Source: Tritrichomonas musculus (lineage: Eukaryota > Parabasalia > Tritrichomonadida > Tritrichomonadidae). From it: DNA of 64,000 nt. Below are positions 49,682 through 61,049 of the stretch, one piece after another; position 1 is the first letter of the stretch, and every line of letters starts with the position of its first letter. The position numbers and the translations under genes were made by a program. The stretch is from the NCBI GenBank assembly GCA_039105265.1, contig JAPFFF010000003.1, forward strand, positions 682,001-746,000, given 5' to 3'. The notes beneath the pieces are model-generated. The model was not told the origin of the DNA. It searched no databases and worked only from the letters and a program-made list of their open reading frames with translations.

Positions 49682-50441
49682 AATGACCCAATTTGTTCGT
49701 ATCCAAGATATCAGACCAAACTTAATCAACAAACAAATAGTGACTCTTGGAATTACTGCTCTTCGTGAAGGTGTGGTTCTTAAAAATTGCATCTTATTCA
49801 AATATTGGATTATCATCCTATATTATTAAATGCATATATAAATTAGATTATTCTCCTATTCTAGGGAAAATTGTAAAGGTTCATGGTCTTGTTACTTTAA
49901 TGATAGAAGACTCATCAAAAGAAGAAGCCGAAAGATTAGGAGTTAAAGTATCAATTAGTTCAGATACTTTGAAGAAAAATGAAGAATTTTTTAAATTTTT
50001 CAAATTGAAGAAAAACACATCGGCACAGAAATAGTTACAATTGGTTCTGTTGATCATGCCAATGAAGATATTTTTAATATCTGCTCTTTTGCACCTAGAC
50101 AGATAATATCCAATAGTCTTTGCTGCCAAAATTCTTTGCAACTTTCCTTATCTGTAGGAGGTATTGTTCAAATCAAAGGATTTGTTCGTTATGTAGCTGA
50201 TGTAATAGGAATTTATGAAACAGAGATCACAAAGATTAAACCAGAGGATGCATTAAAACGAGGCACGTTACTTGAACCCAAACCAGTTTATAATGAAGAC
50301 AGTGTTGAAAACATTGATGAAAACAGTGATGAAGATAACCAAGATAAAGAACCATTTTTTGTCGAAGAGAATTTGAATAATCTTAAGTTTGACTCACAAA
50401 CAGAATTTATTGCTTTCTTAAAGAAAAAGGCTTATGATTAG
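49682..50441 (+). pseudogene. Frame-broken host-like gene, unknown family
   Basis: Coding-quality sequence continues through three plus frames: MTQFVRIQDIRPNLIN from 49682, then SPILGKIVKVHGLVTL, then QIEEKHIGTEIVTIGSVDH through GGIVQIKGFVRYVADV to an acidic tail ending at 50441. About two frameshifts separate the parts. No intron signals of the GTATGT type explain the shifts. The alternating short strands (GKIVKVHGLV, GGIVQIKGFV) suggest a beta-rich domain repeated twice. Total length if whole would be about 250 residues. Family not recognised. Confidence 0.6.
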
Positions 50442-52160
50442 AGGTATTCCGACTCTTTTAAAAAACGGTTTTTTTATTTATTTCTGTTATATCTCAATAT
50501 AAAGTTATTATTTTTTTTATTTTTATAAAAATCAAAATAAATAATTTAAACGTTTTATAAAAATCTCCATATCATCATATTCAAAAGGAATCAAATGATA
50601 TCGAAATATTACTAATTTGAAGAATTTATTGTAATAATTCTTTTTCCCTTTCATATTTATTTAATAACAAGAAACCTTTTTTATATAAATTACTCCTACA
50701 TTATTTATTATGAAAAATTATATTTGTTAAAATGATATAAAACTGAAATGAAGATATTTTGTATTAGATTTAGTTCTCTTAGAACGCATGAAACTTCTAG
50801 GAATTACCTGTAAATAATATATAATAAAGAGTATTGATAAATAAGTTTATATTACTAATTTTTATTTTTTAATTTTAAATGGAACATGAGATATAAGCAA
50901 TTTTTTAAAAAAAATTGAGAGGTTTTTTTAAAATTTAATGGTATTTTTTACCTAAACTTAAAGTAAACTTTTCTCGAAAAATTTGCGCTAGGATTTTTTA
51001 GAATTTTATATGTTGTACCTTAGATTATATAATATTATTCCATACTATTTTCAATTATGCACATTTGGTGTGTAGCCTAGTGCACTTCCTTTTTTAATTT
51101 TTTTGATAAAATACAACGAGGATAGTGTTAATCGACACGTCTCCGTGGGTGCCAGTTAATCCCCGATTTTCGGACATTTTTGAATTATACACTGTCTGGG
51201 GAATAATTTTGATAAAGTAAGTTCCCCAAAATAACCATTATATATTGAAATATGATCGTTTAAAATTGAGTACTCCTTAAAGTAAGATTACTCCTTGCTT
51301 TTTTATCAATATGAAATTTTTAATTATTTCACCATTATAAAATGCAATGACAACCGTATGCTTTATGAATTAAATATATGACAATACAACAATAGTTATT
51401 GTATATAAGATATCATTCAGTTGGCCGTTTACTCTATTTAAAATTTTAATAATACTTTTTATTTTGAAAAATTGTCGACTTTCATCTTTTCATCCACAAT
51501 AAAGGATAGTAAGAAGTAATAATAAATGAGATATATTTAGTGATTTATATCGCTCCATGACTGATATATATTATATCTGTGCCTTAAATCTGATATCCTT
51601 CTATAGAGGCGTTTTGGCATTCAAATCGATAAAACTCACTTTTTGAAAAATCCAGCGCAACGATTTGGCTAATATTATGTATTTATTAATAAATAATGAT
51701 GAGGATTATATATATGCCAATGTCATCTCATATTGCCGGATTTTTTATATTTTTTATTCGTGTTTATTTTCTCGATATTAATTTTTTATTTTTATCTTGA
51801 TCTACAATTATTATTTTAGTGATTAAATGCTGACTTGATAAAAAGTTATAAACTATTGTAGAATTATGAAATTATTTTTTTTACATCAAAAAATTTGAAA
51901 TTTGGAATGTTTATATTTTGCTATTGGATAGAAATAAATTCAGTAAAAAAAATATGAATATAATATGCATATACATTTTCTCTTTTGCTCAGAATGTTTT
52001 ATATAGTAAATAAACTTAATGATTGGAGAAAAATTACATTATATTTGTCTCGATACGAAAAGCTATTTTTAGGAAAAAAAATAATACAATCAAAAAAATT
52101 ACTGATGAATATAAATTTTAAACATGCCATTGTATTATTCACATTATAAATATTGATTCT
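50442..52160. other. Gene-free AT-rich stretch
   Basis: 1.7 kb without a convincing frame. The only compositional break is 51118-51178 (gtgttaatcgacacgtctcc and following), which is clearly GC-richer and may be the edge of an old insertion. Confidence 0.5.
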
Positions 52161-52163
52161 AAT

Positions 52164-53004
52164 CTAGTATGATGTAGATAATTTACGTATAGTCTCATGG
52201 ACAGCATTAGCTTTTGGAGTTGCAGGTACTGCTGGATCAATAGGTTCTATTGGTATGCAGCTATTTCCAGATGGTATAAGCTTTCCTACCATAAAAGGTG
52301 GAGGATTCCTTAAAAGGTTATTCTCGCATAAGTCAACCAAAGGGATGAGTGATTTAGTTAGAAATAGTATTAACTTTATGTCAGGTTCTACTGCAAGAAG
52401 CATAACCAAAGATATAACACCTATAATTACCTGGTGTGAGGAAGAGTATTAGAAACTAGATGAACTACCTTTTACTGATGAGAATGACAACCCTGATACA
52501 GGAACCTTGACATTAAGTGGTGCTATCGATATCAGCAATATGTTTAGGGATTCACTCAAGCCTTGTTTCAAGTTGTTAACTGAGAAGGTCAATGAGCTCG
52601 AGACAGAGTTTGATAACTACCCTACTGTGGATAAAACTAATGAAGCCTTGAAGGAGTATGCATTAAAGAAAGACATTAGCAAATTTAGAGAGAAAAATGA
52701 TTTGATATACAAAGAATCTATTGAAGTGCCATTTGAAAAAGTACAAGATAGTTCAAGAGCGTGGGAAGTCAAAATCGATATGAGAAATACAACAACAAGA
52801 CTTGTTGGGACGTATACTGATGACGCTGACTTGGTTCATAATTTTGATATTTTATTTGATAAGGGTGATGATACTGCTATTCATACCGAAATATTTTGGC
52901 TAGAGGAGATAGATGGAATAACCTATAAATGTGGCTATGAAAAAATGGATGATGGTTATTGGCGCTTTTCTGTCGAATACTTCAATAACAAATTAATATT
53001 ATGA
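52164..53004 (+). pseudogene. Virus-like (Polinton-type) gene fossil, tentative
   Basis: A fragment of about 280 codons with less AT-biased codons than the surroundings. It has a Gly/Ala/Ser-rich hydrophobic start, a central coiled segment with VNELETEFDNYPTVDKTNEA, and a beta-rich end. The heptads with a NYPT-type motif recall fibre-like or structural genes of trichomonad Polintons; that assignment is from memory of the style and is tentative. The start is missing and at least one break is present, so it is a dead remnant. It directly abuts the GH36 relic. Confidence 0.4.
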
Positions 53005-53011
53005 TCTTTTC

Positions 53012-53340
53012 GACCGTTTAACATCCGAATTCGCACATGTTCTTTTTGAATCATGCTCATCAGGTGGTGATAAATTTGATGCAGAAATTCTTTACTATGC
53101 AGCATAATGTTAGATCATAGATATACGCTGATGCTTTTTGTTGTTACATGATCCACTATGGAACTACATATTGTTATCCATTATGCTCAATGATTTTTCA
53201 TGTTTCTGCTTGTCCGAATCACCAACTTAAAAGAACTACACCAATAATCTCATGTGATAATGTTGATTTCTTTTGAGCATTTGGTTATGAACTTGATTTG
53301 ATGAACTTAAGACAGGAAGAAAAACAAATTGTTCGTGATG
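53012..53340 (+). pseudogene. Alpha-galactosidase (GH36) relic
   Basis: Decayed reading text matches the catalytic region of family GH36 alpha-galactosidases in order: DRLTSEFAHVLFESCSSGG, DKFDAEILYY, then HYGTTYCYPLCSM, HVSACPNHQ and FGYELDL. The FESCS-x-GG-x-FD and HVSACPNHQ signatures are distinctive. A short stretch after ILYY where WTSDDTD is expected is scrambled, and several stops or frame changes are present, so the gene is dead. Only about 110 of the usual 700 or more residues remain. GH36 enzymes release alpha-linked galactose and are common in gut bacteria; acquisition by lateral transfer is a reasonable inference. Confidence 0.75.
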
Positions 53341-53376
53341 AAAAACATCAGAAAAAAAATAAAAATTTATTTTTAT

Positions 53377-53754
53377 TTAATGTCTTTTCCTGTGATGTTC
53401 TATTCTTATATCATTGATATCTCTTGGATCATCAGGTTCACCATTATAGATTTCCCATGCTTCTGCAATATGGAATTCATTGACGCTCTCCCAAGCAGCA
53501 ACAATATCTTCGCAAGCTTCAATTTTTGTGATTTTAATAGGTTTGCCAAATTCTTTTCTCTTTCTGAAGTATCGCCTGGCAAGTGCTTTAAAAGGCCCAA
53601 ATATGCTTCTGTCGAGAGGCTGATAGGTATCAGTCATCCCGGCAGGAATAAAATGTAAAATAATGTTCAGTCCTGCAGCATATTCTTTAACATTATCTGT
53701 CAAATGAGCCTTATATAAATCTAAAATAAGATGAATCGGATCATCAATAGGTCA
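53377..53754 (-). pseudogene. DDE transposase C-terminal fragment (pogo/jerky-like DDE_1)
   Basis: 126 codons beginning HLILDLYKAHLTD (the second catalytic Asp region), then FIPAGMTDTYQPLDRSIFGPFKALARRYF, a hallmark of the DDE_1 superfamily endonucleases in pogo-, Tigger- and jerky-type transposases. A helical C-terminal end and a stop at 53377 follow. The N-terminal two thirds, with the DNA-binding domain and first Asp, are absent upstream of 53754. It is a truncated DNA-transposon remnant. Confidence 0.8.
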
Positions 53755-55267
53755 ATATTGACCTAAACCGCCACGGGCGATTACGAATACGGGCGATTAC
53801 GATTTCCCGATTACTTTGTCTTCACAATTTTTCGAATTTATATATGATTACTTTGTCTTCACTACTTCACAATTTTTTTTACATTCAATTTCATTGAAAA
53901 AAAAATAACGAATAAAAATAACGAATAATTAATAACGAACTTTATCCATTTTAAGCGAGATCGGGGTATTAATTATCAAGATATTATAATATTATTTATA
54001 TTTGAAGAGGTATTGAAAATAAATTTATTTTTTGTGTTATCATCATTGAAATGATAAATGCTTATTTTTTTTTATTTTTTCTAAAAAATATAATATATTT
54101 ATTAATATATGATTATTGATAATAAAACTAATTGTAAACATATGAAAAAGTCGAAATCTGACACTTTCATGCGTTTACTCAGAATCGGTCGACTTTTTCA
54201 GATGAGGGACTTCTCACAAATATTTAACGGTCTCTAGGTCAAATTAATAACGAACTGGATTTGGGCCTTAAGGTTGTACTCATTGTTTCTGATAGAAAAA
54301 AAGATTTTATTAATTATATAAATGGTCAACTAATTTATTAAAAAATATTATGTATATATATAAAGAAATCAATATAATAAATAATAATCAAGTAAATGAT
54401 AAAAATCAAAGTTAAAGTAGATAGTTATATTAGAAAAACGATGGTAAAAAAGATTTCAGTAAATAAAGCATTTTATTTATATATTACATGTAAATTAAAA
54501 ATAAATTTCTAATTTTTTAGAAGGCCTAAAACCTTTTTTTAAAAACTTTCTATTTGAGATTTGTTTCCTTTACTTTCACTAAGCGGCTTTCTGTCTTTTT
54601 TTAAGTATTTCAATAAGAATAGGTTATCTTTTCTCCATTGAGTAGATTATCTATTTTCTTTGATTCGTTCTTTTAAATTGAGTGTCGTTTGTTGCTGTAA
54701 TTATGTAGTTGTGCTTTTTTTCTGTCTAAATATTAATTGAAAATTGGCGTTGTTTAAGAGCTTTGATGATATATTAACTACTAATTGCTTTGCAAGGAGG
54801 GCCAATATGAATCAGAAATATTCAAAGAACTTGTAGAAGAGCTGTTGATGAAGAAAAAGAATGAATAAAAATAATGATAAAAAAAATTGAAAGAAATAAC
54901 CGCAATTTTTTTATTAAAAAATATCGTTTGTTTTTTAAAAAATATAAATATATTAATAAACCTTTAGCTTAATTTAAAATAATTATTAATTTTATTTTTA
55001 TAATTTTATATAGACATAGATAAATAAATAAAATTCTCTTTTACCCTGAAAATCATACTATTTTTTTTTTGAAAATTTCTCTCTTAATAAATGGAGAGTA
55101 TATTGAGATGTTTGAATGAAGATTATTTGTTTTTCAGAAATATTTCAATAAAATTCTATGAGATTACATATTTACTATGCAGTTTATTGAATCACTATGT
55201 AGTTTCTTAATTGACGGTAAACATACCTCTATTTCAAATTCAATAAAAAAATTCAATTTCAAATTTA
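53755..55267. other. Intergenic stretch with short direct repeats and weak coding traces
   Basis: Just beyond the transposase fragment, acgggcgattacga occurs twice at a 16-base offset (53773, 53789), followed by two copies of gattactttgtcttcac. A word aataacgaact recurs at about 53931 and 54247. 54590-54860 holds short broken coding-like traces. No intact gene is seen. Confidence 0.4.
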
Positions 55268-56909
55268 ATGAGTGATCAAAACCCCTCTATTGGCAATTAC
55301 TATATCCTCAAAACAATAGGAATTGGATCATCAGCTAAAGTAAAGCTTGGAGAGCACAAAGTCACCAAAACAAAAGTTGCTATTAAAGTAATGAAGAAAT
55401 CCAAAATTGAAAAGAACCAAAGCTTCCTAAAGAAAATGCAAAGGGAAGTCTCACTTATGAGAATTTTTGATCACCCCCATTTGTTAAAGCTTTTTGATGT
55501 TCTTGAAACAGAAACCCATTTATATCTTGTTCTTGAATACGCCAAAAATGGAGAACTTTTTGATTACATATCACAAGGTGACATTTCTGTCCATGATGCT
55601 TTGAAATTTTTCAGGCAAATTATCTATGGTCTTGATTTCCTACATTCACACTCTCTTTGCCATAGAGATATGAAACTAGAAAATATTTTATTAGATGAAT
55701 TCGATAATGTAAAAATTGCTGACTTCGGCTTTGCTCGTTGGATGAAAGATAATATTGCCGACACTCAATGTGGGTCACCACATTATGCAGCTCCTGAAGT
55801 TAGCAGAGGAGGACAATATGATGGACGTGCCGCAGATATTTGGAGCTGTGGGGTTATCTTTTATACTTTATTATGTGTATGTTTTAATTTTTTTTATTTT
55901 TATTTGCTTTATTGAGGATTATCTTTCTACAATCGGACTATCACTTTATCCTGACTCACTTAAATGAAAGTTTTTTAGCTTCATCTTAAGATTTAATAGA
56001 ATAGCTCATAATATTTTATCGTTAGATTTGCTTTTTAAGTGATCATCTTATTACTATCCGATTTGCGTTGATTAATCTGAAAGAAAAGTATAATAAAAAT
56101 AGAAAAATAATTTTGAAAAATCTAATACTTAGAAAAAACTTCCTTTTGTTGACGCATCAGTCCACAATTTGTTGATTAAAATCAGAACTGCCGATTACAA
56201 AATTCCTGACTTCCCTGAGCCAATCAAAGATCTTGTTCATCGCATGTTGACAGTTGATGTTTCTCAACGAATCACCTTGGAACAAATCAAAGAACACCCT
56301 GGATTCAGAATTCTCATGCCAGAAGAATATATTCTTCCCACTCCATTTCCATCTGTTAATATCCCTGATCCTATTGACCCAGCTTCCTTGAACCCTGATA
56401 TTGTACAAATATTAAATCACATTGGTTTCGAAGAAGAAGAATTAGCTGAGCAGTTATCAGCTGATCATACAACCCAAGCCAAACAATTTCTCTATTTAAT
56501 TCTCAAAAAAGTTTCCTTCGATACAATTTGCTGGGATGGCAAAACAAATCCACCTATCAAACTGGAGCTTGATCCTAATTCGCAATTCTGTTTCAAGGAT
56601 ACTGTTACTGACAATGTTCAATATCAAGCTGGTCTTCCTTATACAAAATCTGTCACAATCGAAAAGATTGAAAAGAAAAAAATGATTGCTATAACTGAAG
56701 TACAAAAATGGTTGACCTCACATGATTTTCAATGGGTTTATCCACATGACTTGTTGATTATCGCAAGGAAAAAAGATGACTCTTTTGAAATGTTCTTCAG
56801 AGTTGACTTTTTACTTGAAAAGAAAATTAACCTTAGTATATTTTTGTCAAAAGGTGACGAAAAAGTATTTGATGAATTTACAAATGAAATTTCTGAAAAA
56901 ATCAAATGA
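55268..56909 (+). CDS. CAMK/SNF1-like protein kinase, two exons
   Basis: Join 55268-55876 and 56133-56909, 461 residues. Exon 1 carries the glycine loop GIGSSAKV (18-25), AIK Lys 40, HRDMKLEN (132-139), DFG (152-154) and GSPHYAAPE (169-177). Exon 2 restores the missing C-lobe: KKLPFVDASVHNLLIKIR, then YKIPDFPEPIKDLVHRML. The splice keeps phase 0 and produces the expected GVIFYTLLC-KKLPF text. A UBA-like helical part (DIVQILNHIGFEEEELAEQL) and a C-terminal KA1-like strand-helix region (VQKWLTSHDF...EMFFRVDFLLEKK) follow, as in AMPK/MARK relatives. The activation segment Thr (DTQCGSP) fits LKB1-type control, but that is inference. Confidence 0.9.
55877..56132 (+). other. Spliceosomal intron, 256 bp
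   Basis: Starts GTATGT and ends in CTAATACTTAG, which matches the trichomonad form in which an extended 5' site pairs with a branch point fused to the 3' site. Exon 1 continues in frame into a stop soon after 55876, and the downstream exon restores the kinase C-lobe exactly in phase 0. Confidence 0.88.
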
Positions 56910-56985
56910 TCTTATTTCTAATTTAAAAAAATTAGGCACCTAACTTTGTTATTATCCTTTTTGAATTATATTAATATCTTTTGAC

Positions 56986-57039
56986 TTACCCTTCGGACGT
57001 AATTGGAATTTTATAAAATTCAATGAAAAGACGTATTTA
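56986..57039. repeat. Dispersed repeat matching the flanks of the 36339 element
   Basis: ttaccctt, then acgtaattggaattttataa, then attcaatgaaaagacgtatt. The same sequence is split by the element at 36339-37959 (left flank 36327-36338, right flank 37960-38002). Confidence 0.9.
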
Positions 57040-59463
57040 AGGTGGTTCTCAATAAATTGAATACTTTCCGAAAAATGTTTTTTTCACCTAATTAATAAAA
57101 GAAAAATTAAAAAATAAATAAAAGAATAATAAGTATAGCAGAACATGAGTCAATATATATTTGAAATATAGTTCATTTCTTTTTGCATCATGGAATTACA
57201 TTCATCATTATTAATGATTGAAGTCTAAAAAAAGCTATAAAAAATAGATATATTGTTGTTATTTAACAGGTTTATAACAAATATATAATTTAAGAATGAT
57301 ATAAACAAAATAAAGCACTAATAAGAGGCGTTTTTTATTCAACATTATAATGTAAAGAAGTACTGGTGCTCACTTCACATCAAACTTTTTGAATACTCAA
57401 ACTTGATTTTATCATTTCATATTACTGATTATTGTTATGGCAGTGTATATCATTATATTTATGCCAACCAATTGGAATTTTCAACTGATATGAAGGAGAT
57501 GATATTATATTTTAAAATGATCATAATTCATATCCTATTTGCATTATGTAGGAATGAAGTATCAATTCATGTTCATTATATTATTAGTTGTTTATATTTA
57601 ATTGCATTTCATAAGCCATAACTCATATGATTAATGAAAAATAACAGAAAAAAATCTATACCACCAATAATTTAATATATACTAATGTTTGATTTTCAAA
57701 AACATGTTCATTTATTGTATCATTTGATGCTTGATGATATATCAAAAAAAATCAAAAAAGTGCTCCACCAATTCAGCTAGGATTCACTCTATTTATTTGA
57801 AATGTTTTTTTAGTACGTTAAAAAATAAACCATTCAATTATAAATCTCAACAAAAATGGTGAAGAAAACTAATATCATTTATCATATTGTCTTAAAAGCA
57901 GATAATTATATTGAAAGTTTTTAAATATATCATTTAAAATAATTTTTGTATTAATCAAATAATAACTTTATTTATACTATTAACAATAACTTGGTTTCAT
58001 ATATTTGATTAATACAAAAATTCATATTTTATGCGTTTATATAACGAAATTAATCACTATATTGATTATTGAACTTCCATGAATTCAGCATTAAGTTACA
58101 AAATAAATTTTTGAGAAATATTTATAAACCATTCAAATTTTTATGAAAAATAAAATTGATTTTATAGCTGAATCCGTGGAACAAAATTCAACAATGTATA
58201 ATACAAAAATAATTGTATATATATGTAAAATTAAAATACTAAATATCAAAAAGAAATAATTTTTTTTTATGCGCAAGTACCTTTTTGAAAAAAAATTTTT
58301 AAATATATAAGCTATATATTATAAATATATTGTATAAATAAATTTCATAGTAGAAAAAAAAAGATATAGATAAAATATTCATTTTTTTAAAGCTATTCAA
58401 AATGAAAAAATTGAAGCATTTCCGAATAACTTTTTGAACCATTTCAAAAAAAAAAATTGAAAGATTGCATTTCTTTTATCAAACTTTTTCTAAACATTAT
58501 TTTTATTTTTTATTTTTTTTTTTTTTGAACCATTTCCTAATAACTTTTTGAATATTTTTAGATAATTAACAAGAAACGTTTCCAATCTTCGACCTCGTAT
58601 GGAAAATTGACTAATTCGGGATCAAGAGTTTCCATTAAAATTTGTTCTATGAATTTTCAGGAGTTTCTGCATAATCAAAAACATATTGATTTTTTTTATT
58701 CATTCAATTTTATCAAATCCCGAGGCATTTAACGAAAGAATAAAACTGAAATTTCAAAATTGAAGTTCTTTATGGGTAAATTTTTTGAAAAAGATAAATT
58801 AATTTATTTTTTCATCCTGATATCAAATCGGCAATTTGTGAACGTTGCTTGACAGCAGGATCTTTAATTTTCACTCTAAATTCAAATAAATATTATAAAT
58901 ATCATATGTTTAAGCTTTTTTTGTAATTATTTGAACAAATAAAATCATTATACAAAAACGTATTTTTCGATATTTTTAATATATTGATTATCTTTAAATT
59001 AATAACATTTATCTTTATTTTTTTAATAAATATATATTTAATTTTGTTTGTTAATGTGCATAAAACATGAATTTATATTTAAATTATAAAAAATAAAGTG
59101 AAATCGTTATATTTACCAAAGCAATATAATTTTGGAAAAATAATATTATTATCAAAAAGTTATCAATATCACAAAAAGTTTTTATTTTTAAATGTATTTC
59201 TTATTTTCATATTTATCTTTCTTCCTCTACTATAGATTTGTTTGAGTTGTATTTATATTTTATTTATTATATAATATTGAATATATTTTTCTTATTTAGA
59301 AGACATAATTAAAAATTTTGAAATTTTGGTAAATTGATACCCCCTTTTTTTTTTTTAAAAGCATTTCTGATAAACCGAAATTTTACACGCCATATTTAAT
59401 TACGGTTATTTATATCATATTTATCAAAAATTGAATTAATATAATTTGTAAATATCATAAGGT
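57040..59463. other. 2.4 kb gene-free AT-rich stretch
   Basis: Only short AT-driven frames, none convincing. Two related words (atttccgaataactttttga near 58419, atttcctaataactttttga near 58534) lie 115 bases apart. Confidence 0.5.
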
Positions 59464-59595
59464 TCTCCTTCTCCAAAAAAATGTAAATCATTCAATATTG
59501 AATTAACTCATAGAATAAATAATTCAATAGAGCATTTTTCGGAAAAAGTTTTGGTGAAAAATAAAAAAAATTGGCCTCAACGATTAAATCTTATT
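59464..59595. repeat. 132-bp dispersed repeat, copy B
   Basis: Nearly identical to 24784-24915, the 5' flank of the RanBD gene, in the same orientation, but here no gene follows. Confidence 0.93.
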
Positions 59596-59745
59596 TTATT
59601 CAAAATATTATTGATTTTTTAATTCTATGATTTCTATCTGTAAAAAAACAAAATCGATAAGATTTCATAAAAATATTTTTATTCAATTATTTGAAATATA
59701 TATCTATATGAATTTTTTATTTTAATTCGTTTTTAAAAACGATAT

Positions 59746-60126
59746 TTATGTATATTTTATTTGTGAAATCTCATTGAATTTAATCTTTTGAATTTGAAAG
59801 GAGAACCTTAAAAAAAAAAAAATTATTCCAAAAATTTTCCTATACAAATTATGTTCTTTCAGAGCTTCACGTAGTTTACTCTCTGGCGATTTTTCAAAAT
59901 AACTGACAACTTCTTGTTTTTTTTTTTTTTTTTTTCCTTGGGAAATTGGAGGTCTTCCTCTTTTTTCTTCAAAATTTCCAGTCATTTTGTATCTTGTGTA
60001 GTAGTTTCTTATCGTTGATTATGGTCTCCCCATTAAAAAAAATATAAAGGTCCATTGCTTTGGATATTTCCCATATAATTCGATTATTCTTGCTTTTTCA
60101 TCGTTTGTTAGACTTGCTTTCTTCAT
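59746..60126 (-). pseudogene. Transposase N-terminal relic (helix-turn-helix, Tc1/mariner-like)
   Basis: From the ATG at 60126 the minus strand reads MKKASLTNDEKARIIELYGK, then LMGRP, one in-frame TAA, then STIRNYYTRYKMTGNFEEKR and GRPPIS. The first part is a homeodomain-like helix-turn-helix, and the RGRPPxS motif is the usual link between the two DNA-binding halves in Tc1/mariner-like transposases. ESKLREALKEHNLYRK starts the second half, after which the frame turns into AT-rich text. The catalytic domain is absent. A homopolymer (about ten Lys codons) interrupts it. Confidence 0.7.
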
Positions 60127-60298
60127 ATAAAAATGTTAAACTTTTTGTTACAAAAATTTTTTTTCCCATATTTTTTTCAAAGAAAATTCTCAGAAATAAT
60201 TTCAATAGTTTACACGCCAACTTAAAAAATCAAAGTTTATTTGTCCTTTCCTTTAAGGAAATAAGGTCAAATAAAATATATTTAAAATTCACCTCTTT

Positions 60299-60427
60299 TA
60301 ATCGCTTAAAGGTATAACCGCTAAAAAATTGGCGGCTATACCTTTAAGTAAAACGGTTAAATCACCATATTTAGGTCAAAAATGATCGCTTAAAGGTAAA
60401 ACCGACTTTTTTTCGTTTAAGCGATTA
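60299..60427. repeat. Palindromic repeat cluster
   Basis: taatcgcttaaa (60299) and tttaagcgatta (ending 60427) bound the segment. Inside, cttaaaggtataaccgc (60305-60321) and gcggctatacctttaag (60332-60348) form a 17-bp hairpin with one mismatch, and a further direct copy of atcgcttaaaggt starts at 60385. It looks like a very small inverted-repeat element. Confidence 0.85.
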
Positions 60428-61036
60428 AAAAACTCTGAATTTTTTCGCCCAAATATAGCTTCAAAATATGGAACAAGACGATTAATAATGATTGAAATTA
60501 TGATCGTAATATTCGATTTTTACATTAAAAATAATCTGATATTCCAAGACATTTATTTTAGATTTTCAAAAAAATCCACTTTTTTAACATAAAAAAAGTT
60601 ACATTTTTATGAAAAATCTTTTTGCTGAAATAATACCTTTAAGCCAAAACTCAATTGTAGGGTCTGTTTTCTTTAAAATGAAGCTGTAACTTATAACGAT
60701 CATTTAAAAATGTTTATCATTGAGATTAATATCATGCGTATAAATTTGTTGAATAAGCTATAAATTTACATATTATTTATTTGATAATCTCTAAACTGTA
60801 GATGAGTTTGGTCTCCAATGAAAAATAGTATACAGCTGATTCTTAAACATTTTTTTTGATGATTATAACTTCAAAAACTATTTGGTTATCTATTGATTGA
60901 ATATATTCTTAGTGATATCTGAAAAAAAAGCATTTAAATTTTTTTTTATTTTTCATAGAAATGTTTTTTTTATCAAAATTGGCGGGGTATTTAAAAATTG
61001 AGAATAGCGGTTTCTCAATTTCCCCGCCATTTCGAT
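60428..61036. other. Spacer upstream of the H1-like gene
   Basis: AT-rich; no gene seen. Confidence 0.45.
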
Positions 61037-61044
61037 TTCATTAT
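61037..61044 (+). promoter_or_regulatory. Initiator-like motif (TCATTATT)
   Basis: Sits 13 bases before the ATG at 61050, a spacing and sequence typical of trichomonad initiators. Confidence 0.5.
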
Positions 61045-61049
61045 TTTCA

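Noticed and set aside
57403-57621. 72-codon plus-strand frame
   Set aside because: No ATG at the start, AT-rich hydrophobic text without a domain, and isolated in a gene-free stretch.
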